Shown here: positions 12,086 through 22,400 of the stretch, piece after piece
Layout of the letters: every line of letters starts with the position of its first letter
How positions within the stretch are numbered: the first letter of the stretch is position 1
DNA from: Bactrocera neohumeralis
Lineage: Eukaryota; Arthropoda; Insecta; Diptera; Tephritidae
Reading direction: 5' to 3'
Assembly: GCF_024586455.1 (NCBI RefSeq)
Contig: NC_065922.1
Span: 31,368,089-31,432,088, forward strand
Length of the DNA stretch: 64,000 nucleotides
Notes under the pieces: generated by a model
The model's database searches: none
Seen by the model: only the letters and a program-made list of their open reading frames with translations
Told to the model about the DNA's origin: nothing
Program-made: the position numbers and the translations under genes

Positions 12086-12398
12086 CGTTTTTCCTGTTAC
12101 TTCGTATGTCAGTACTTTAGTGGTCTTATAGATTCGCGACGCTTTTGTTTGTAATTTTTTCATGATTGATTAAAGTGCACTAAATAAAACACTGCCGACT
12201 TTAGACATCAAAAAAGCCTTAATGAATCAGCTTTTACACTATATTTATCAAGGTTTAAAAAAATATGTACATATATACATATAGATTAAGTGACAATCGA
12301 TAGACTGATGAATGGTGCCTTTTCCTAGAACCCCACATTTGTAGATAAGGTGCGGTGATTTTTTGGTTTTCATGCATATTGTTTTCATATCCACATTC

Positions 12399-12433
12399 TA
12401 TTTATAGTTGCATTTTTGCATTTATATTCAGTA
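12399..12433 (+). promoter_or_regulatory. Candidate core promoter of the Ly6-like gene
   Basis: A TATTTATA box at 12399-12406 lies about 31 to 24 bp upstream of an insect-type initiator, TTCAGTA at 12428-12434, with the A at 12430 as likely +1. This is the expected TATA-to-Inr spacing in flies and would give a 5' UTR of about 77 nt before the ATG at 12507. The pairing is seen in sequence; promoter activity is inferred. Confidence 0.45.
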
Positions 12434-12506
12434 GCTTACTGATACTTTGACCGCCAGGTTCCTTAGAAATTTTCGCTTGCAGTAAATTGCATTAAGTGTC
12501 TACAAA

Positions 12507-13405
12507 ATGAATAAAGTGCTAATATTTCCCATTGTGTGCCTTATTGCTTGCTCTTGGATTGGTTTGAGTGAGTTTTCGTTTTAAAAATTTATTAATTAAA
12601 ACAAAAACGGTTTGGGATATGTATCATTGAAATGCCACCACCCAATTTTTGACGGTTTTCAATTGTACGTTCGATATTCGTACGAAGTTCATCAATCGTC
12701 GCTGGCTTGTTGGCTGGACTATTGACTTGTCCTAGCCCCACAGGAAATGAGCTAACCGCGTCAAAACCCATGACCGAGGCGGCCAATTGACTGGGCAATT
12801 TCTTGAGATAACACCATCAGTTTTAGACTGAGCTCTCTTTTACTCATCATCCAGAAACGACAATTATTATTCGACTTTCAGTAACCAAATTAATTTTCAT
12901 GCTTCTTTCAGCCACATCTCTCGACTGTTACGTTTGCGACAGCACTTCGGGTCAGAACTGCAACGACAAACAATCGGCAAAATGCGATCCAGAATTGGCT
13001 CAGCAAACGGTGAATTATGCTCGCAAATATTTAAGTGTGAATGAAACGATATTAAATACCACCAGTTCGACATACATTTGTGTGTTTGACACTATTTTAC
13101 GTAGTGAGTTTCAAAATTAAATTTTGGTCTAATAATATTTATGTACTTTATTGCTTTATTTTAATTTTTTATTAGACAATTTTATGCAGTTTTATTACGG
13201 CTGCTCCTACAGCACTATAGATATTTGCTCATTCACGGCTGTTGGATTCATACGATATAACTTTTGCAACAACTGTAACACGAGCGATTGCAATACCAAT
13301 AACAACGGTTATTACACTAACAACGGCAATTACAGTTCAACGTATAGCTTTACCTTGACAGCGAGCATTATCTTGGCTTTGATAGCGAAACTCTTTTGTT
13401 ACTGA
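12507..13405 (+). CDS. Ly6/three-finger (quiver/sleepless-type) GPI-anchored protein, three exons
   Basis: Exons 12507-12567, 12912-13103 and 13176-13405 join with phase-1 GT-AG junctions (donors GTGAGT, acceptors TTTCAG and TTATTAG), giving 160 residues. Residues 1-20 form a signal peptide; the mature chain starts at about LDCYVCDS. Ten cysteines (26, 29, 37, 45, 77, 94, 102, 115, 118, 123) and a CNxxxSDCN-like ending fit the Ly6 fold of insect extracellular proteins. A Ser/Asn-rich linker and a hydrophobic tail (143-158, no charged end) suggest GPI anchoring. N-glycosylation sequons occur at 64, 69 and 119. Fly Ly6 proteins serve at cell surfaces, for example as ion-channel or junction partners; the exact orthologue is unknown. 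ATTAAA at about 13485 may be the poly(A) signal. Intron 1 carries a transposon scrap. Confidence 0.88.
12600..12800 (-). mobile_element. Tc1/mariner C-terminal scrap inside intron 1 of the Ly6 gene
   Basis: On the minus strand, frames give WPPRSW-LTR-FLWG followed by NKPATIDELRTNIERTI. These are the last catalytic block and the following helix of DUF4817-type transposases (family M2). The expected Asp in RSCDLTP is lost. The scrap is antisense to the host gene and is flanked by intron sequence, so it should be spliced out. Confidence 0.7.
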
Positions 13406-13645
13406 GTAAACGCAGTGAAGCGGTATTTCAATTTAGTATCGCATAAAAATTGCAGAGTCATTGATTCTATTATTTATTGTTATTAAAAGTTTTATCAAAT
13501 ATTTTAACAAATGTATGCATGTGTGTGTTTTAAAGAGGGGTTTTCAGGAATTATTTGTCTATTCATATTAATTGGTCTATAACTATATTCGTGGGTTTGT
13601 TGATTGCCATTTTTAATACAATATGTTGATATAGTATATAATATT

Positions 13646-14790
13646 GGGTAGTCGAAAAAGCCTTTCGCATTTTGTCAATAGATGTCATTGCAGTCGTATA
13701 TCTCCAGTGCTACCAATCACATTGTGTCATACCATATAGTGTTGGAAACGTAAGATTTTAAGCTTCATTTAATAAAAAAAAAATTAAATTCGGGCAAGTT
13801 GAAAAAAAGTTACAGCTGTTCAAAAATGAGTGAAAATAATAAAAAAATAGCTATATTTTGACATTTTTGTATAAAAAAGGGAAGAATTCCATGCAAGCCA
13901 CCAATGAAATTTGTGAAGTTTTAGTTCGTGTAGGACTGGTTCGCTCGCTTCCGTTCTGGAAATTCGATGTGAAGGATGAACCTCGCTCTGGTCGATCTAT
14001 CGTTGAAAAAGTCCTTGCAATTAGGGAAAAGATTGACCAGGACCATCACATAAGCAGCCATGAGATCGTTAAGTAACCATTTAAAAAAGGCTGGCTACAA
14101 AAAGAAGCTCGATGTTTGGGTACCAACATGAATTGTCAGTGAAAAATTTAATGAACCAAATTAATATCTGCGATTCTTTGCTGAAGCGAAATGAAATCGA
14201 ACCATTTCTGAAGCGAATGGTAGCAGGAGAAAAAGTGGGTCAAATACGTAATAATGTGCGAAAAAGATCATGGTCCAAGCATGGTCGCAAAGCCAGGATT
14301 GACGCCTCCAAAGGCTATGCTGAGTGTTTGGAGGGATTGGAAAGGAACCATCCATTTTAAGCTGCTCCAGGCTGGTCGAACAATTGATTCTACATTTTAC
14401 TGTCAACAACCGATGAGATTGAAGCAAGCAATCCATCAGGACAACACACGTCTTTGATGACTAGGCAAAAACTGGAAGAGCTTGGCTTGGAAGTTTTGAT
14501 GCATCCACCATATAGCCCAGACCTTGCACCATGAGACTACCATTGCTTTCAGTCAATGCAGAACTCTCTTAATAGAGTAATGTTGGCTTCAAGAAAAACT
14601 TTTGAAAATTACTTGTCGCAGTTTTTCGCCGAGAAACCAGAAAAGTCTCACACTAATGGAATAATGTCTCTAGCGAAAAAATGGCAAAAAGTGGTCGACC
14701 GAAATGGTACATATTTATTATTTAACGTTCGTAAAAAATATAAAAAGTTAAAGTTTGATTGAAAATACGAAAAGATTTTTTCGACTACAC
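13646..14790 (+). mobile_element. Near full-length but dead mariner (family M1) with both terminal repeats
   Basis: Terminal repeats GTAGTCGAAAAAGCCTTTCG (13648-13667) and, reversed, GTAGTCGAAAAAATCTTTTCG (14768-14788) bracket a transposase gene. The HTH region reads YKKGKNSMQATNEICEV, then DEPRSGRS...IDQDHHISSHEIVK (13858-14076). It is followed by HELSVKNLMNQINICDSLLK, EPFLKRMVAG and MLSVWRDWKGTIHF. A deletion then joins MRLKQAI to HQDNTRL, after which come PPYSPDLAP, FENYLSQFFAEKPE and the C-terminus at about 14700. At least three frameshifts and the loss of the TGDE Asp make it inactive. About 1.15 kb against roughly 1.3 kb for the family. Confidence 0.88.
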
Positions 14791-15115
14791 ATTAGTAAGA
14801 AACAGTGAAAACTGTTCCCCCAAGCCAAAAAATTTTCTATCTTAAGCATACATCGTATATCAAAAACAAAATCTTGGAAATATGAAACCTCTTTTCTGGG
14901 ACCTTGTACTAATTTTTAGAAAATTCTTTGAATTATAAAAAACGCTGCAACATCAAAATTTCAAAAAAAAAATGCAACTTGCTACCAACTTGGGTAGAAC
15001 TGTCCTTAATTACTACGCCAAATATGTGCGCAATCTGTCAACCAGTTTGTTTACAGCAGCTGCTTAAGTGAGTACACTTCAGTAGTGCATTGAAATGTTT
15101 CCAATAGAAACAAAT

Positions 15116-16175
15116 AAGGAAGGGCTAAGTTCGGGTGTCACCGAACATTTTATACTCTCGCATGATAAAGTGATAATCGAGATTTCATTATCCGTCATTT
15201 ACATAATTTTCAAATACCGTATTTGTGTAAAGTTTTATTCCGCTATCATCATTGGTTCCTAATGTATACAGAGAAGGCATCGGTTGGAATTCAAAATAGC
15301 GTTACATTGGAAGAAGACGTGGTTGTGAACCGATTTCACCCATATTTCGTACATGTTATCAGGGTGTTATGAAAATATTATATACCGAATTTCATTGAAA
15401 TCGGTTGAGTAGTTCTTTAGATATGGTTTTTGGTCCATCAGTGGGCGACGCCATGCCCATTTTTAATTAAAAAAAAATGGCTGGGTACAGCTTCCTTCTG
15501 CCCTTTCTTCCGTAAAATTTAGTGTTTCTGACGTTTTTTGTTAGTCGGTTAACGCACTTTTAGTGATTTTCAACATAAGCTTTGTATGGGAAATAGGCGT
15601 GGTTATTATCCGATTTCTTCCATTTTTGAACTGTATATGGAAATGCCTGAAGGAAACGACTCTATAGAGTTTGGTTGACATAGCTATAGTAGTTTGAGAT
15701 ATGTACAAAAAACTTAGTATGGGCGGGGCCACGCCTACTTTTCCAAAAAAATTAAGTCCAAATATGCCCCTCCCTAATGCGATCCTTTGTGCCAAATTTC
15801 ACTTTGATATCTTTATTTATGGCTTAGTTATGACACTTTATAAGTTTTCGGTTTTCGCCATTTTGTGGACGTGGCAGTGGGCCGATTTTGCCCATCTTCG
15901 AACTTAACCTTCTTATGGAGCCAAGAAATACGTGTACCAAGTTTCATCATGATATCTCAATTTTTACTCAAGTTACAGCTTGCACGGACGGACGGACGGA
16001 CAGACGGACGGACGGACAGACAGACATCCGCATTTCAACTCTACTCGTCACCCTGATCACTTTGGTATATATAACCCTATATCTGACTCTTTTAGTTTTA
16101 GGACTTACAAAGAACCGTTATCTGAACAAAACTATAATACTCTCCTTAGCAACTTTGTTGCGAGAGCATAAAAAT
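15116..16175 (+). repeat. Dispersed repeat family R, copy 2 (best copy)
   Basis: Begins AAGGAAGGGCTAAGTTCGGG. It has a small hairpin GTTCGGGTGTCACCGAAC at 15129-15146, and its ends carry inverted motifs: ATTTTATACTCTCGCA (15147-15162) against TGCGAGAGCATAAAAAT (16159-16175). Near the right end lies a GGAC/GGCA-type tract (about 15984-16026). No coding capacity. Copies occur at 968-2372 (split) and 28754-29185 (cut by the gap). Probably a non-autonomous DNA element; class uncertain. Confidence 0.7.
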
Positions 16176-16238
16176 ATCGAACAAAGAATTTCGTGGCAAA
16201 TCTGATATATCCTATTGAAGGTGTACAAAACGGTATCC

Positions 16239-16316
16239 AAATTTTTATACCCTGAACAGGATATATTAAGTTTGCCACGAAGTGTGTAACATCCAGAAGG
16301 AAGCGTCGGAGACCTT
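16239..16316. repeat. TATACCCTGAACAGG-type dispersed repeat
   Basis: The palindromic opening TATACCCTGAACAGGATATA is followed by TTTGCCACGAAGTGTGTAAC and GAAGGAAGCGTCGGAGACC. This text is a very common fly dispersed repeat. A decayed second copy starts at 25598. Here it breaks off at 16316 and directly abuts the coiled-coil reading frame on the other strand. Confidence 0.6.
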
Positions 16317-16541
16317 AGAGGTGCCCACTACAATTGTCTTGTTCTCATCCCTATCAGTCTTATGTAATTCTAATTTCTTTAGCTGCTCTTTTAGTCTTTC
16401 CAACGCCTTTGCCTTTTTGTCAGCCATAACGCGTTCTTTTACAGATCCACGCTTGGCTGTTTTTTTAAGTCCATTATAGTCCGCCTCGGCTTCCTCAATC
16501 ATCTCGCGTTTCTGATGTATCTTCTCCTTCAAGTTCTCCAT
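16266..16541 (-). CDS. Small coiled-coil protein of unknown origin, 3' end fused to a repeat
   Basis: 91 residues on the minus strand, from an ATG in good fly context (AAATCAATG at 16541). Residues 1-70 are very charged and helical (EKIHQKREMIEEAEADY, KKAKALERLKEQLKKLEL), predicting a coiled coil. Codon use is more balanced than in the surrounding AT-rich DNA. The final 16 residues or so are read from the dispersed repeat at 16239-16316, so the natural C-terminus is missing. The upstream text (16542-16740, reversed) looks like a 5' UTR. I do not recognise the family. It may be the start of a retroelement Gag-like ORF or a captured host exon. Confidence 0.4.
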   Translation of the reverse strand: MENLKEKIHQKREMIEEAEADYNGLKKTAKRGSVKERVMADKKAKALERLKEQLKKLELHKTDRDENKTIVVGTSKVSDASFWMLHTSWQT

Positions 16542-16749
16542 TGATTTTTAATTTTTAATAAATTTTTCTGATTTTGAATCGTAGGCGGTGTGGAAAAGCA
16601 AGTGAAAACTTGTTTGTGTGTCTGTGCACTAGTTTGTACATATACAAATTTTCACACTTGCGGTAGTTCGCGAGATTATATGAGCTATCAGCGCTAATTA
16701 TAGAAATCAAAAACAAAAAAAAAAATTCAAAATGACGTCAGTCCGTAAT

Positions 16750-17075
16750 GTTCGATAGAATACTCTGAACACGTGTTTTTCCATTGTCCCCGGTTTCGAA
16801 ACATAAGGGAACAGTTAGTAACCGCACTAGGTGGTAGTCTAATGGTGGAAAATTTGACTGCATTTATGTGTCAGTCCTCTGACAAGTGGTAAGCTGTTCG
16901 CGAAGCGGCAACTTCCATCATGACTAAATTAAGACAGTTATAGCAGAACAGGCGTCACGTCGGCCGTGCTATAGAGCAGACGTAAAATGTCTTGTCACTC
17001 CCATGAAGTAATACCTTATCTGGTGGTTCCGTGGGAGAGTCTTAAGTTGGTGGTAGGTTAGATTTAGCAGATCAA
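16750..17075 (+). pseudogene. C-terminal zinc-knuckle region of a non-LTR element
   Basis: The frame reads SEHVFFHCPRFRNIREQL, TALGGSLMVENLTAFM, SDKW.AVREAATSIMTKLR. This is the Cys/His C-terminus and tail typical of R1-type ORF2, followed by the 3' UTR (about 16940-17075). The upstream RT and RNase H are absent, as expected from 5' truncation. The first Cys pair is lost. Confidence 0.7.
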
Positions 17076-17099
17076 AGTTCCGAACTCCGGCTTTCGAAG

Positions 17100-18315
17100 C
17101 TTTCTTCTACCAAAAACAAAAAAAAAACATCTTACTCTATAATTTTTGGTCAACAAACTGGTTCTAACAAACAGAGCACTTTTCACTTTGATTATCCAAA
17201 ATGAAAAGTCCGGTCGTATGCTGCTGGAAACGCCTTCAAAACTGTTCGGCCACTATGTTTACACATGGCATATGCAAAAATTATTTTTGATAATCCCGCA
17301 GTTAATACTATACCATAAATGGAAAACAACGCGTTCTTAAAACAAAAAATTACAACAAAAAGTAGTCAATCAGCCAAACCGAACCGAACCATTCATTTAG
17401 CCACAAGAAAAATTATAATAACAATAAGTGCAGTAAAAGGTAAATGAAAAGCAAGAAATCAGCGCACAACAAAAGCAATTGTGAAGAGCGAAACAACAAC
17501 ATCGATTGCAAGTAAAACTATATCCTTTGCATACTATATTTATGTGTGAGGGAGCAATGAAACTGCATGGAAGAAAAAATCACCCACTTCCGGTGTGATT
17601 GCAAGTGCGCGTGAATGCTGACGCAGCAAAAACAAAAAAATTTAAAAAGTAAAAATTTTAAATAAAAATAAATTTATTCACCGTCTAGTGTATTGTGTAG
17701 AATATTTTGGCTTTTCTGCGTGGCTGACAGTGGCTGGACTTGCCCTACCGCTTGGTTTTCGCTTTTCATGCCAGTTTTGTGTGTTTTGTTTTTTCTTCTT
17801 CACATTTCTTTGCCGCACTCCTGTCATTGTGCAGGGGCTTTGTTGAATTTTGCGAATGAATGCATTTGGCATTTCGATTGTGTGCGCTGAGAGCGGATAA
17901 CACTTGTTCTTGACGTTTTTATGCGCGATCGCGCATATCCTGTTCGAGCGTTCACTGTCAAAGGTAGACGTACCTTGGCCGGAGCCGGAAGGATATTGCT
18001 CTCAATTTCATTTGTGTTGTATTTATAAATGATGAACAAGTCGTCTTTATTGTATTATTTATAGCCTTACATATATTATATACATATATAGTATTTACAT
18101 ATCTATGTCTGTATGTACATATGTATTTTGTGCGCTTTTATTTATTTATTGTCTTTGAAATGTCCATTGTTTTCACTTTTATGTCAGACGATCTTTGCGT
18201 TCACTTGAGCTAATGCCGAGCGCTAGTATGCGCGTGTGTTACTTTCTTGCTTAGAAAACCTTTAAAATTGACGATTGGAAAAATCAGATATATTTAAAAA
18301 CTTAACATTCTTCAA
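17100..18315. other. Non-repetitive host sequence, possible 5' UTR exon
   Basis: No transposon match. The A/CAA-rich text at 17340-17445 (AACCGAACCGAACC..., GTGCAGTAAAAG followed by GTAAATG at about 17440) looks like a fly 5' UTR exon with a donor site, but no coding exon can be tied to it. TATA-rich microsatellite-like sequence lies at 18065-18130. The open frames at 17678-17890 overlap on both strands and look random. Confidence 0.35.
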
Positions 18316-18319
18316 AGGG

Positions 18320-19082
18320 ATTTGAACCATTTAATAAAGGCTGGCTACAAAAAGAAACTCGATGTTCAGGTACCACATGAATTGTCTGTGAAAAATTTAA
18401 TGGACCGAATTGATCTGCGATTCTTTGCTGAAACGAAATGAAATCGAACCATTTCTGAAGCGAATGGTAACAGGAGACGAAAAGTGGATCAAATACGACA
18501 ATAATGTGCGAAAAAGATCATGGTCCAAGCGTGCTGGAGCTCAACAAATGGTCGCTAAGCGTTGGAATCGAAATCATCCACTATGAGCTGCTCCAGTCTG
18601 GTCGAACGATTGATTCTACATTTTACTTTCACCAACTGATGAGATTGAACCAAAAAAAAAAAAAAAAAAAACGGCCGGAAGTGATCAAGAGAAAGGGCTT
18701 CGTCTTCCATCAGGACAACGCTAGACCACACACATCTTTGATGACTCGGCAAAAACTGGAAGAGCTTGGCTGGGAAGTTTTGATGTATTGACCATATAGC
18801 CCTGACCTTGCACCATCGTACTACCATTTGTTTCGGACAATGCAGAACTCCCTTTGTGGAGTAAAGTTGGCTTCAAGAGAAGCCTGTGAAATTTACTTGT
18901 CACAGTTTTTCGCCGAGAAACCAGAAAAGTTTTCACTTACTGGAATAATGTCTTTAGCGAAAAAATTCCAAAAAGTGGTTGACCAAAATGGTACACATTT
19001 GGCTCATTAGCGTTCATTATAAATATAAATTTATTAGTTGAAATTTGATTCGAAAAACGAAAAGACTTTTTCGACCACTCAA
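18320..19082 (+). mobile_element. 5'-truncated mariner (family M1) with A20 tract
   Basis: Starts inside the gene at KAGYKKK, then VPHELSVKNLMDRI, EPFLKRMVTGDEKWIKYDNN (first catalytic Asp intact), a gap, HYELLQSGRTIDSTFY, an uninterrupted A20 at 18652-18671 and RPEVIKRKGFVFHQDNARPH (second catalytic Asp intact). LMTRQKLEELGWEV, PDLAPS.YH and SQFFAEKPEKF follow, to the end of the gene at 19010. The 3' terminal repeat (AAAGACTTTTTCGACCAC) is at about 19061-19078. It lacks the HTH and left end, and is frameshifted. It is the least decayed catalytic core of this family in the window. Confidence 0.88.
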
Positions 19083-19089
19083 TAAACTC

Positions 19090-20584
19090 AATTGCATATT
19101 GTACTGAGCTATCAAAATTTGTTGACAGCAGATACTAGGGAGGTCTTATGTTCCTCAAAGTAAATCATTCTTTAAATGAGACCATTGATATCGATTTCAT
19201 TTTAAAACGAAACCAAATTACACATTTAACAGGATTAGTAATTATTAGCTATGAATAGCTACTGCGACCAGATATTACCAACATATTGCATTACGAGTCG
19301 CATAAATACCAGATAAGCCCACTTAATAAATACATTGTTGCAATGCCACCAACGAAGTTGGATTAACGAACCATTTACATTATTAATTCGCTATAAATAA
19401 CGAAGAGCTTAGCGCATGAGTATTGAATGAGCGGGCATGCAACGCCATACAGGTCGCAATGATAAGACTAAAAGCGTACAATTTGACCAAACAGCTGCAA
19501 GCAGCTAAGTAGTAACAAGAAATATGAAAATATATAACTGCAGTGAAACAGTGGCGCATGCGCATGCGCCAAACGACGCTACTGCGCAATGCAAACGCAC
19601 AGCTGTATGTAACTATACAACTTATATATGTATGTATATATAATACAAGTATGTTGCCAATAATGTCCTTTCGAAGAAACGGCAACTTCCTGCTTGTATA
19701 GCTCAAGGCTAAAAACGGCAACACTCAACACCGTTCGTTGTGCTAATAACATGACAGAGCGAGCAATCATACAAAGACCAACAAAGCTCATCAAGCTCAA
19801 CTCAAAGTAAGCCAAAGCAAAACAAACAGCCGGCCGTGGCGGTCCCACTAACCCAACAACCCACCAAACAAACGAGCGCCAACTAACTAATTAACCCACC
19901 TGTGCTGTGGAGGAGCATTAAATGCCTGCAGCCACTTAGCGGCCACAATTTGCAGTACATTCTAAACGATATTGCGATGGGCGTAATATATGCGCGGACT
20001 TAATGTCCTGCTGCCGTTATTGTTTGCCCAACAGACAGTGGCGTGCGACTGCCTACATCTACATACATACATACGTACAAGTATTTATGCATATTTGTTT
20101 ATATAAATAGAGTAAATAAAAAATGCAAAGACACACATGAAGCGCAATCACCAATGGCACCATCGTCACCGTCACCAACACCAGCAATACAGCAGTGAGC
20201 AAGAAGTAATGCCACTTGCCGCTGCCATCAAATTGTACTTCATTGTTATATGTAGTGTGCAACACCACAGGCATCGGTCTGCAACATCATCATCGTCATG
20301 AGCGCTGAAATTATGATTGTCTTCAATTTGATCGAAGGCATTATTAGCATTGCTACTGATGAGGCATTGCTGTTAGCGGAAAGAGTTATACGAAGACAAT
20401 GCAAATTTTCTGTTCCTGTTTTGAATAAACGCTGGGCAAATGCTATTGTGGGCATTTGTTTCAAAAATTAAAAAAAAAACTAGATTAAAGAGTGAAGCGA
20501 CAATGAAGACCATGTAAACAAGCTTGAAGATTTGACGTAGGAACAGTGTGATGTTAGCGACTACATAACGGTAAAACACCTCTT
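19090..20584. other. Host island with an 18-bp NRF1/Ewg-like palindrome
   Basis: No transposon match. GGCGCATGCGCATGCGCC at 19553-19570 is a perfect palindrome with two overlapping GCGCATGCGC sites. A CATA microsatellite lies at about 20058-20080. A 54-codon ATG frame (20137-20301), preceded by TATAAATAG, has His-rich trinucleotide text and is probably chance. No other gene signal. Confidence 0.4.
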
Positions 20585-20970
20585 CAGGTGTCCAAAAACT
20601 GTTGACTTCGTAGTTTTTTTTTAGGAACGGGAATAAAAGAAGTCATTAGGCACAAAGTCAGGACTATGCTGAAGATGACTCATCAAGTCGATGTCTCGAG
20701 TGCCTAAAAATGAAGTTGTCTCAGTTGCTGCTGTTGTAAAACAAAGTCCCAGGAAAAGTTTGGGATTTAATTATATTTTTGGTCGAAAAGATTATTTTAA
20801 GTTACTGTATACAACACAAATAGCGCTCATATGTCAAACTGTTGTGAGTATGCATACCATCAAAAGTGTCAAACTTTTCGATAAAATTGTGAACTTCCAG
20901 ACTGCAAGACTAGTGCTGCCAAGTCCCCAAAATCTAAAAGGCAGTCTAAGAAGTGTTAAATGTCCGATTA
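20585..20970 (-). mobile_element. Internally deleted mariner (family M4), reverse copy
   Basis: The right part, reversed, holds the M4 leader (CTTGGCAGCACTAGTCTTGC, GTATGCATAC, TTGTGTTGTATACAGTAACT). The left part, reversed, reads LGTRDIDLMSHLQHSPDFVP, NDFF, the mariner HPPYSPDLAPNDFF block with the catalytic Asp kept but the context altered. The middle of the gene is absent. The plus-strand open frame at 20691-20978 is antisense to this remnant and not a gene. Confidence 0.65.
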
Positions 20971-21590
20971 CTCGATGATACCCTAACTTAGTCCTTTCTT
21001 ACTTGTGTCTTTTTTTTCGTAGTTTTAGTGAACTTTTTAATGCCAAGCGACAAATAAAGTGTGTTAGGAAGTTTTTAAAGGCAAATATCCTCCAGAAACT
21101 TTCATATCCGTCGAGCTGATTTATAGTTCGAAACCTTTTTTATACATTTTAATGTAAAACCAAAGCTAAATTCTAAAAGCTGCCAGTATTACCTATGATG
21201 TCCAACTAATAACTAATATGAATTCACTGTGTTCCCAGGAAATACCATTTTGAGTTTTTGCCAAGGAATATGATCCCAAAACTTGGATTAAATCGAAAAG
21301 TCATCCGCTCGAGAGAGACATATAATATTTTTGACATTTACGGTATTTATCACTATTTTGGTGGCATCGGTATCAAGTACTTCATTCGGAATTTTGACTC
21401 AAGAAAAATATATCAACTACAATTTGTGGCTTGAGCTCAAAGACATTGATCTATTAAATAGATATGTTATTCCAGTGCAAAGCAATGCTATTAGTGATCA
21501 ACATGGAAGTCTTAGATAGAAGCTGAGTTACGGAGTTTTCACTTTGAACTAACCTTTCTGGCTGTCACCAAGACATTTGTTTCAAGTATT
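20971..21590. other. Spacer with one signal-peptide-like frame lacking an ATG
   Basis: Mostly AT-rich. The frame 21331-21519 begins with a TTG-led hydrophobic run (TFTVFITILVASVSSTSFG) followed by a polar 40-residue stretch. It could be a coding exon or a decayed element, but it has no start codon, no clear splice sites and no recognised domain. Confidence 0.3.
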
Positions 21591-21832
21591 ATAGAGTCAT
21601 TGACACCATAAAATATATACTAACGATATAGGGTTGTTGACTTAAAAATAAATGAAGGGTGTTGTCTTAGCTAAAGGTAAACAATAGAGTCAGTGAATCC
21701 ATAAAATGTAAATGGATCATAGGCCTTCTAAAATACATACAAAGTATCAAAGGTTGTTGACATGGCTACATGTTAACAGAGGTTGCTGTCTTGACTAAAG
21801 GTAAACAATAGGGTCACTGACCCCATAAACAA
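21591..21832 (+). repeat. Degenerate tandem repeat, about 95-125 bp period
   Basis: The phrase ATAGRGTCASTGAMYCCATAAA occurs at 21591, 21684 and 21808. Each copy is followed by variants of GTTGTTGACTT, and the last two are preceded by AAAGGTAAACA. Three diverged units with unequal spacing (93 and 124 bp). Confidence 0.6.
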
Positions 21833-22194
21833 ATTTGTTGAATTGACTATTTTTTTGAGGTAAAAGTGGCTGCTATTAAGGGAACAGTAGTCTTACCGCT
21901 ACGAAGGCCAACTTCTTTAAGGAAGGTGGGCATTCATGCTGGCAGCGTAGAGGCAATACAACTCTAACATTGAGCTTGCTGGTAACTGCAAAGCTAACAG
22001 ATATGGGCACTCTTGTTTCGCTAGCAACGGAATGGGAGCGAGTTGGATCTCCGTTGTCATCTTGAGTTCTTTGCAATCGTTGGTCGAGGACCAGCTTTTG
22101 TGCGACAACGAGATTCCTTTGGTGCAGAATTGTATGTAGGAGAGCAACTGCACTAGACCCCTGGCAAAATTAAACTTGCCGCTATTGAAGAAGT

Positions 22195-22400
22195 TTTAGA
22201 ATCTTGTCAGACGCAAGTTGTCAAAACTGTATAGTAGAAGGTAAAGTGGATACGTACCAGCAATTTCTGTTACATTGTCCAGCCTTTGCTAGAATAAGTC
22301 TGAACCATCTTAGCTTCGGCGAACCAGGAAGCATAGCCGAAACTAGCATCAGAGGTCTTAACACATTTGTGAAAGGCTCAAAGCGCTTTGTCGATTTGTG
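22195..22400 (+). pseudogene. Non-LTR ORF2 C-terminus with zinc knuckle
   Basis: The frame reads SDASCQNCIVEGKVDTYQQF, LLHCPAFARISLNHL, then IRGLNTFVKGSKRFVDL and a stop at 22401. C-x2-C...H-x-C spacing and the FVKGSKRF ending match the ORF2 end of R1/Jockey-group elements. The tail is intact but everything upstream of about 22195 is lost. Confidence 0.75.

Noticed and set aside
15984..16026. Possible CRISPR-like or regulatory tandem array (GGAC units)
   Set aside because: Short imperfect simple tract inside dispersed repeat R in a eukaryotic genome; no spacer structure.
20137..20301. His-rich 54-residue frame after TATAAATAG
   Set aside because: CAC/CAT/CAG trinucleotide text makes open frames likely; nothing else supports a gene.
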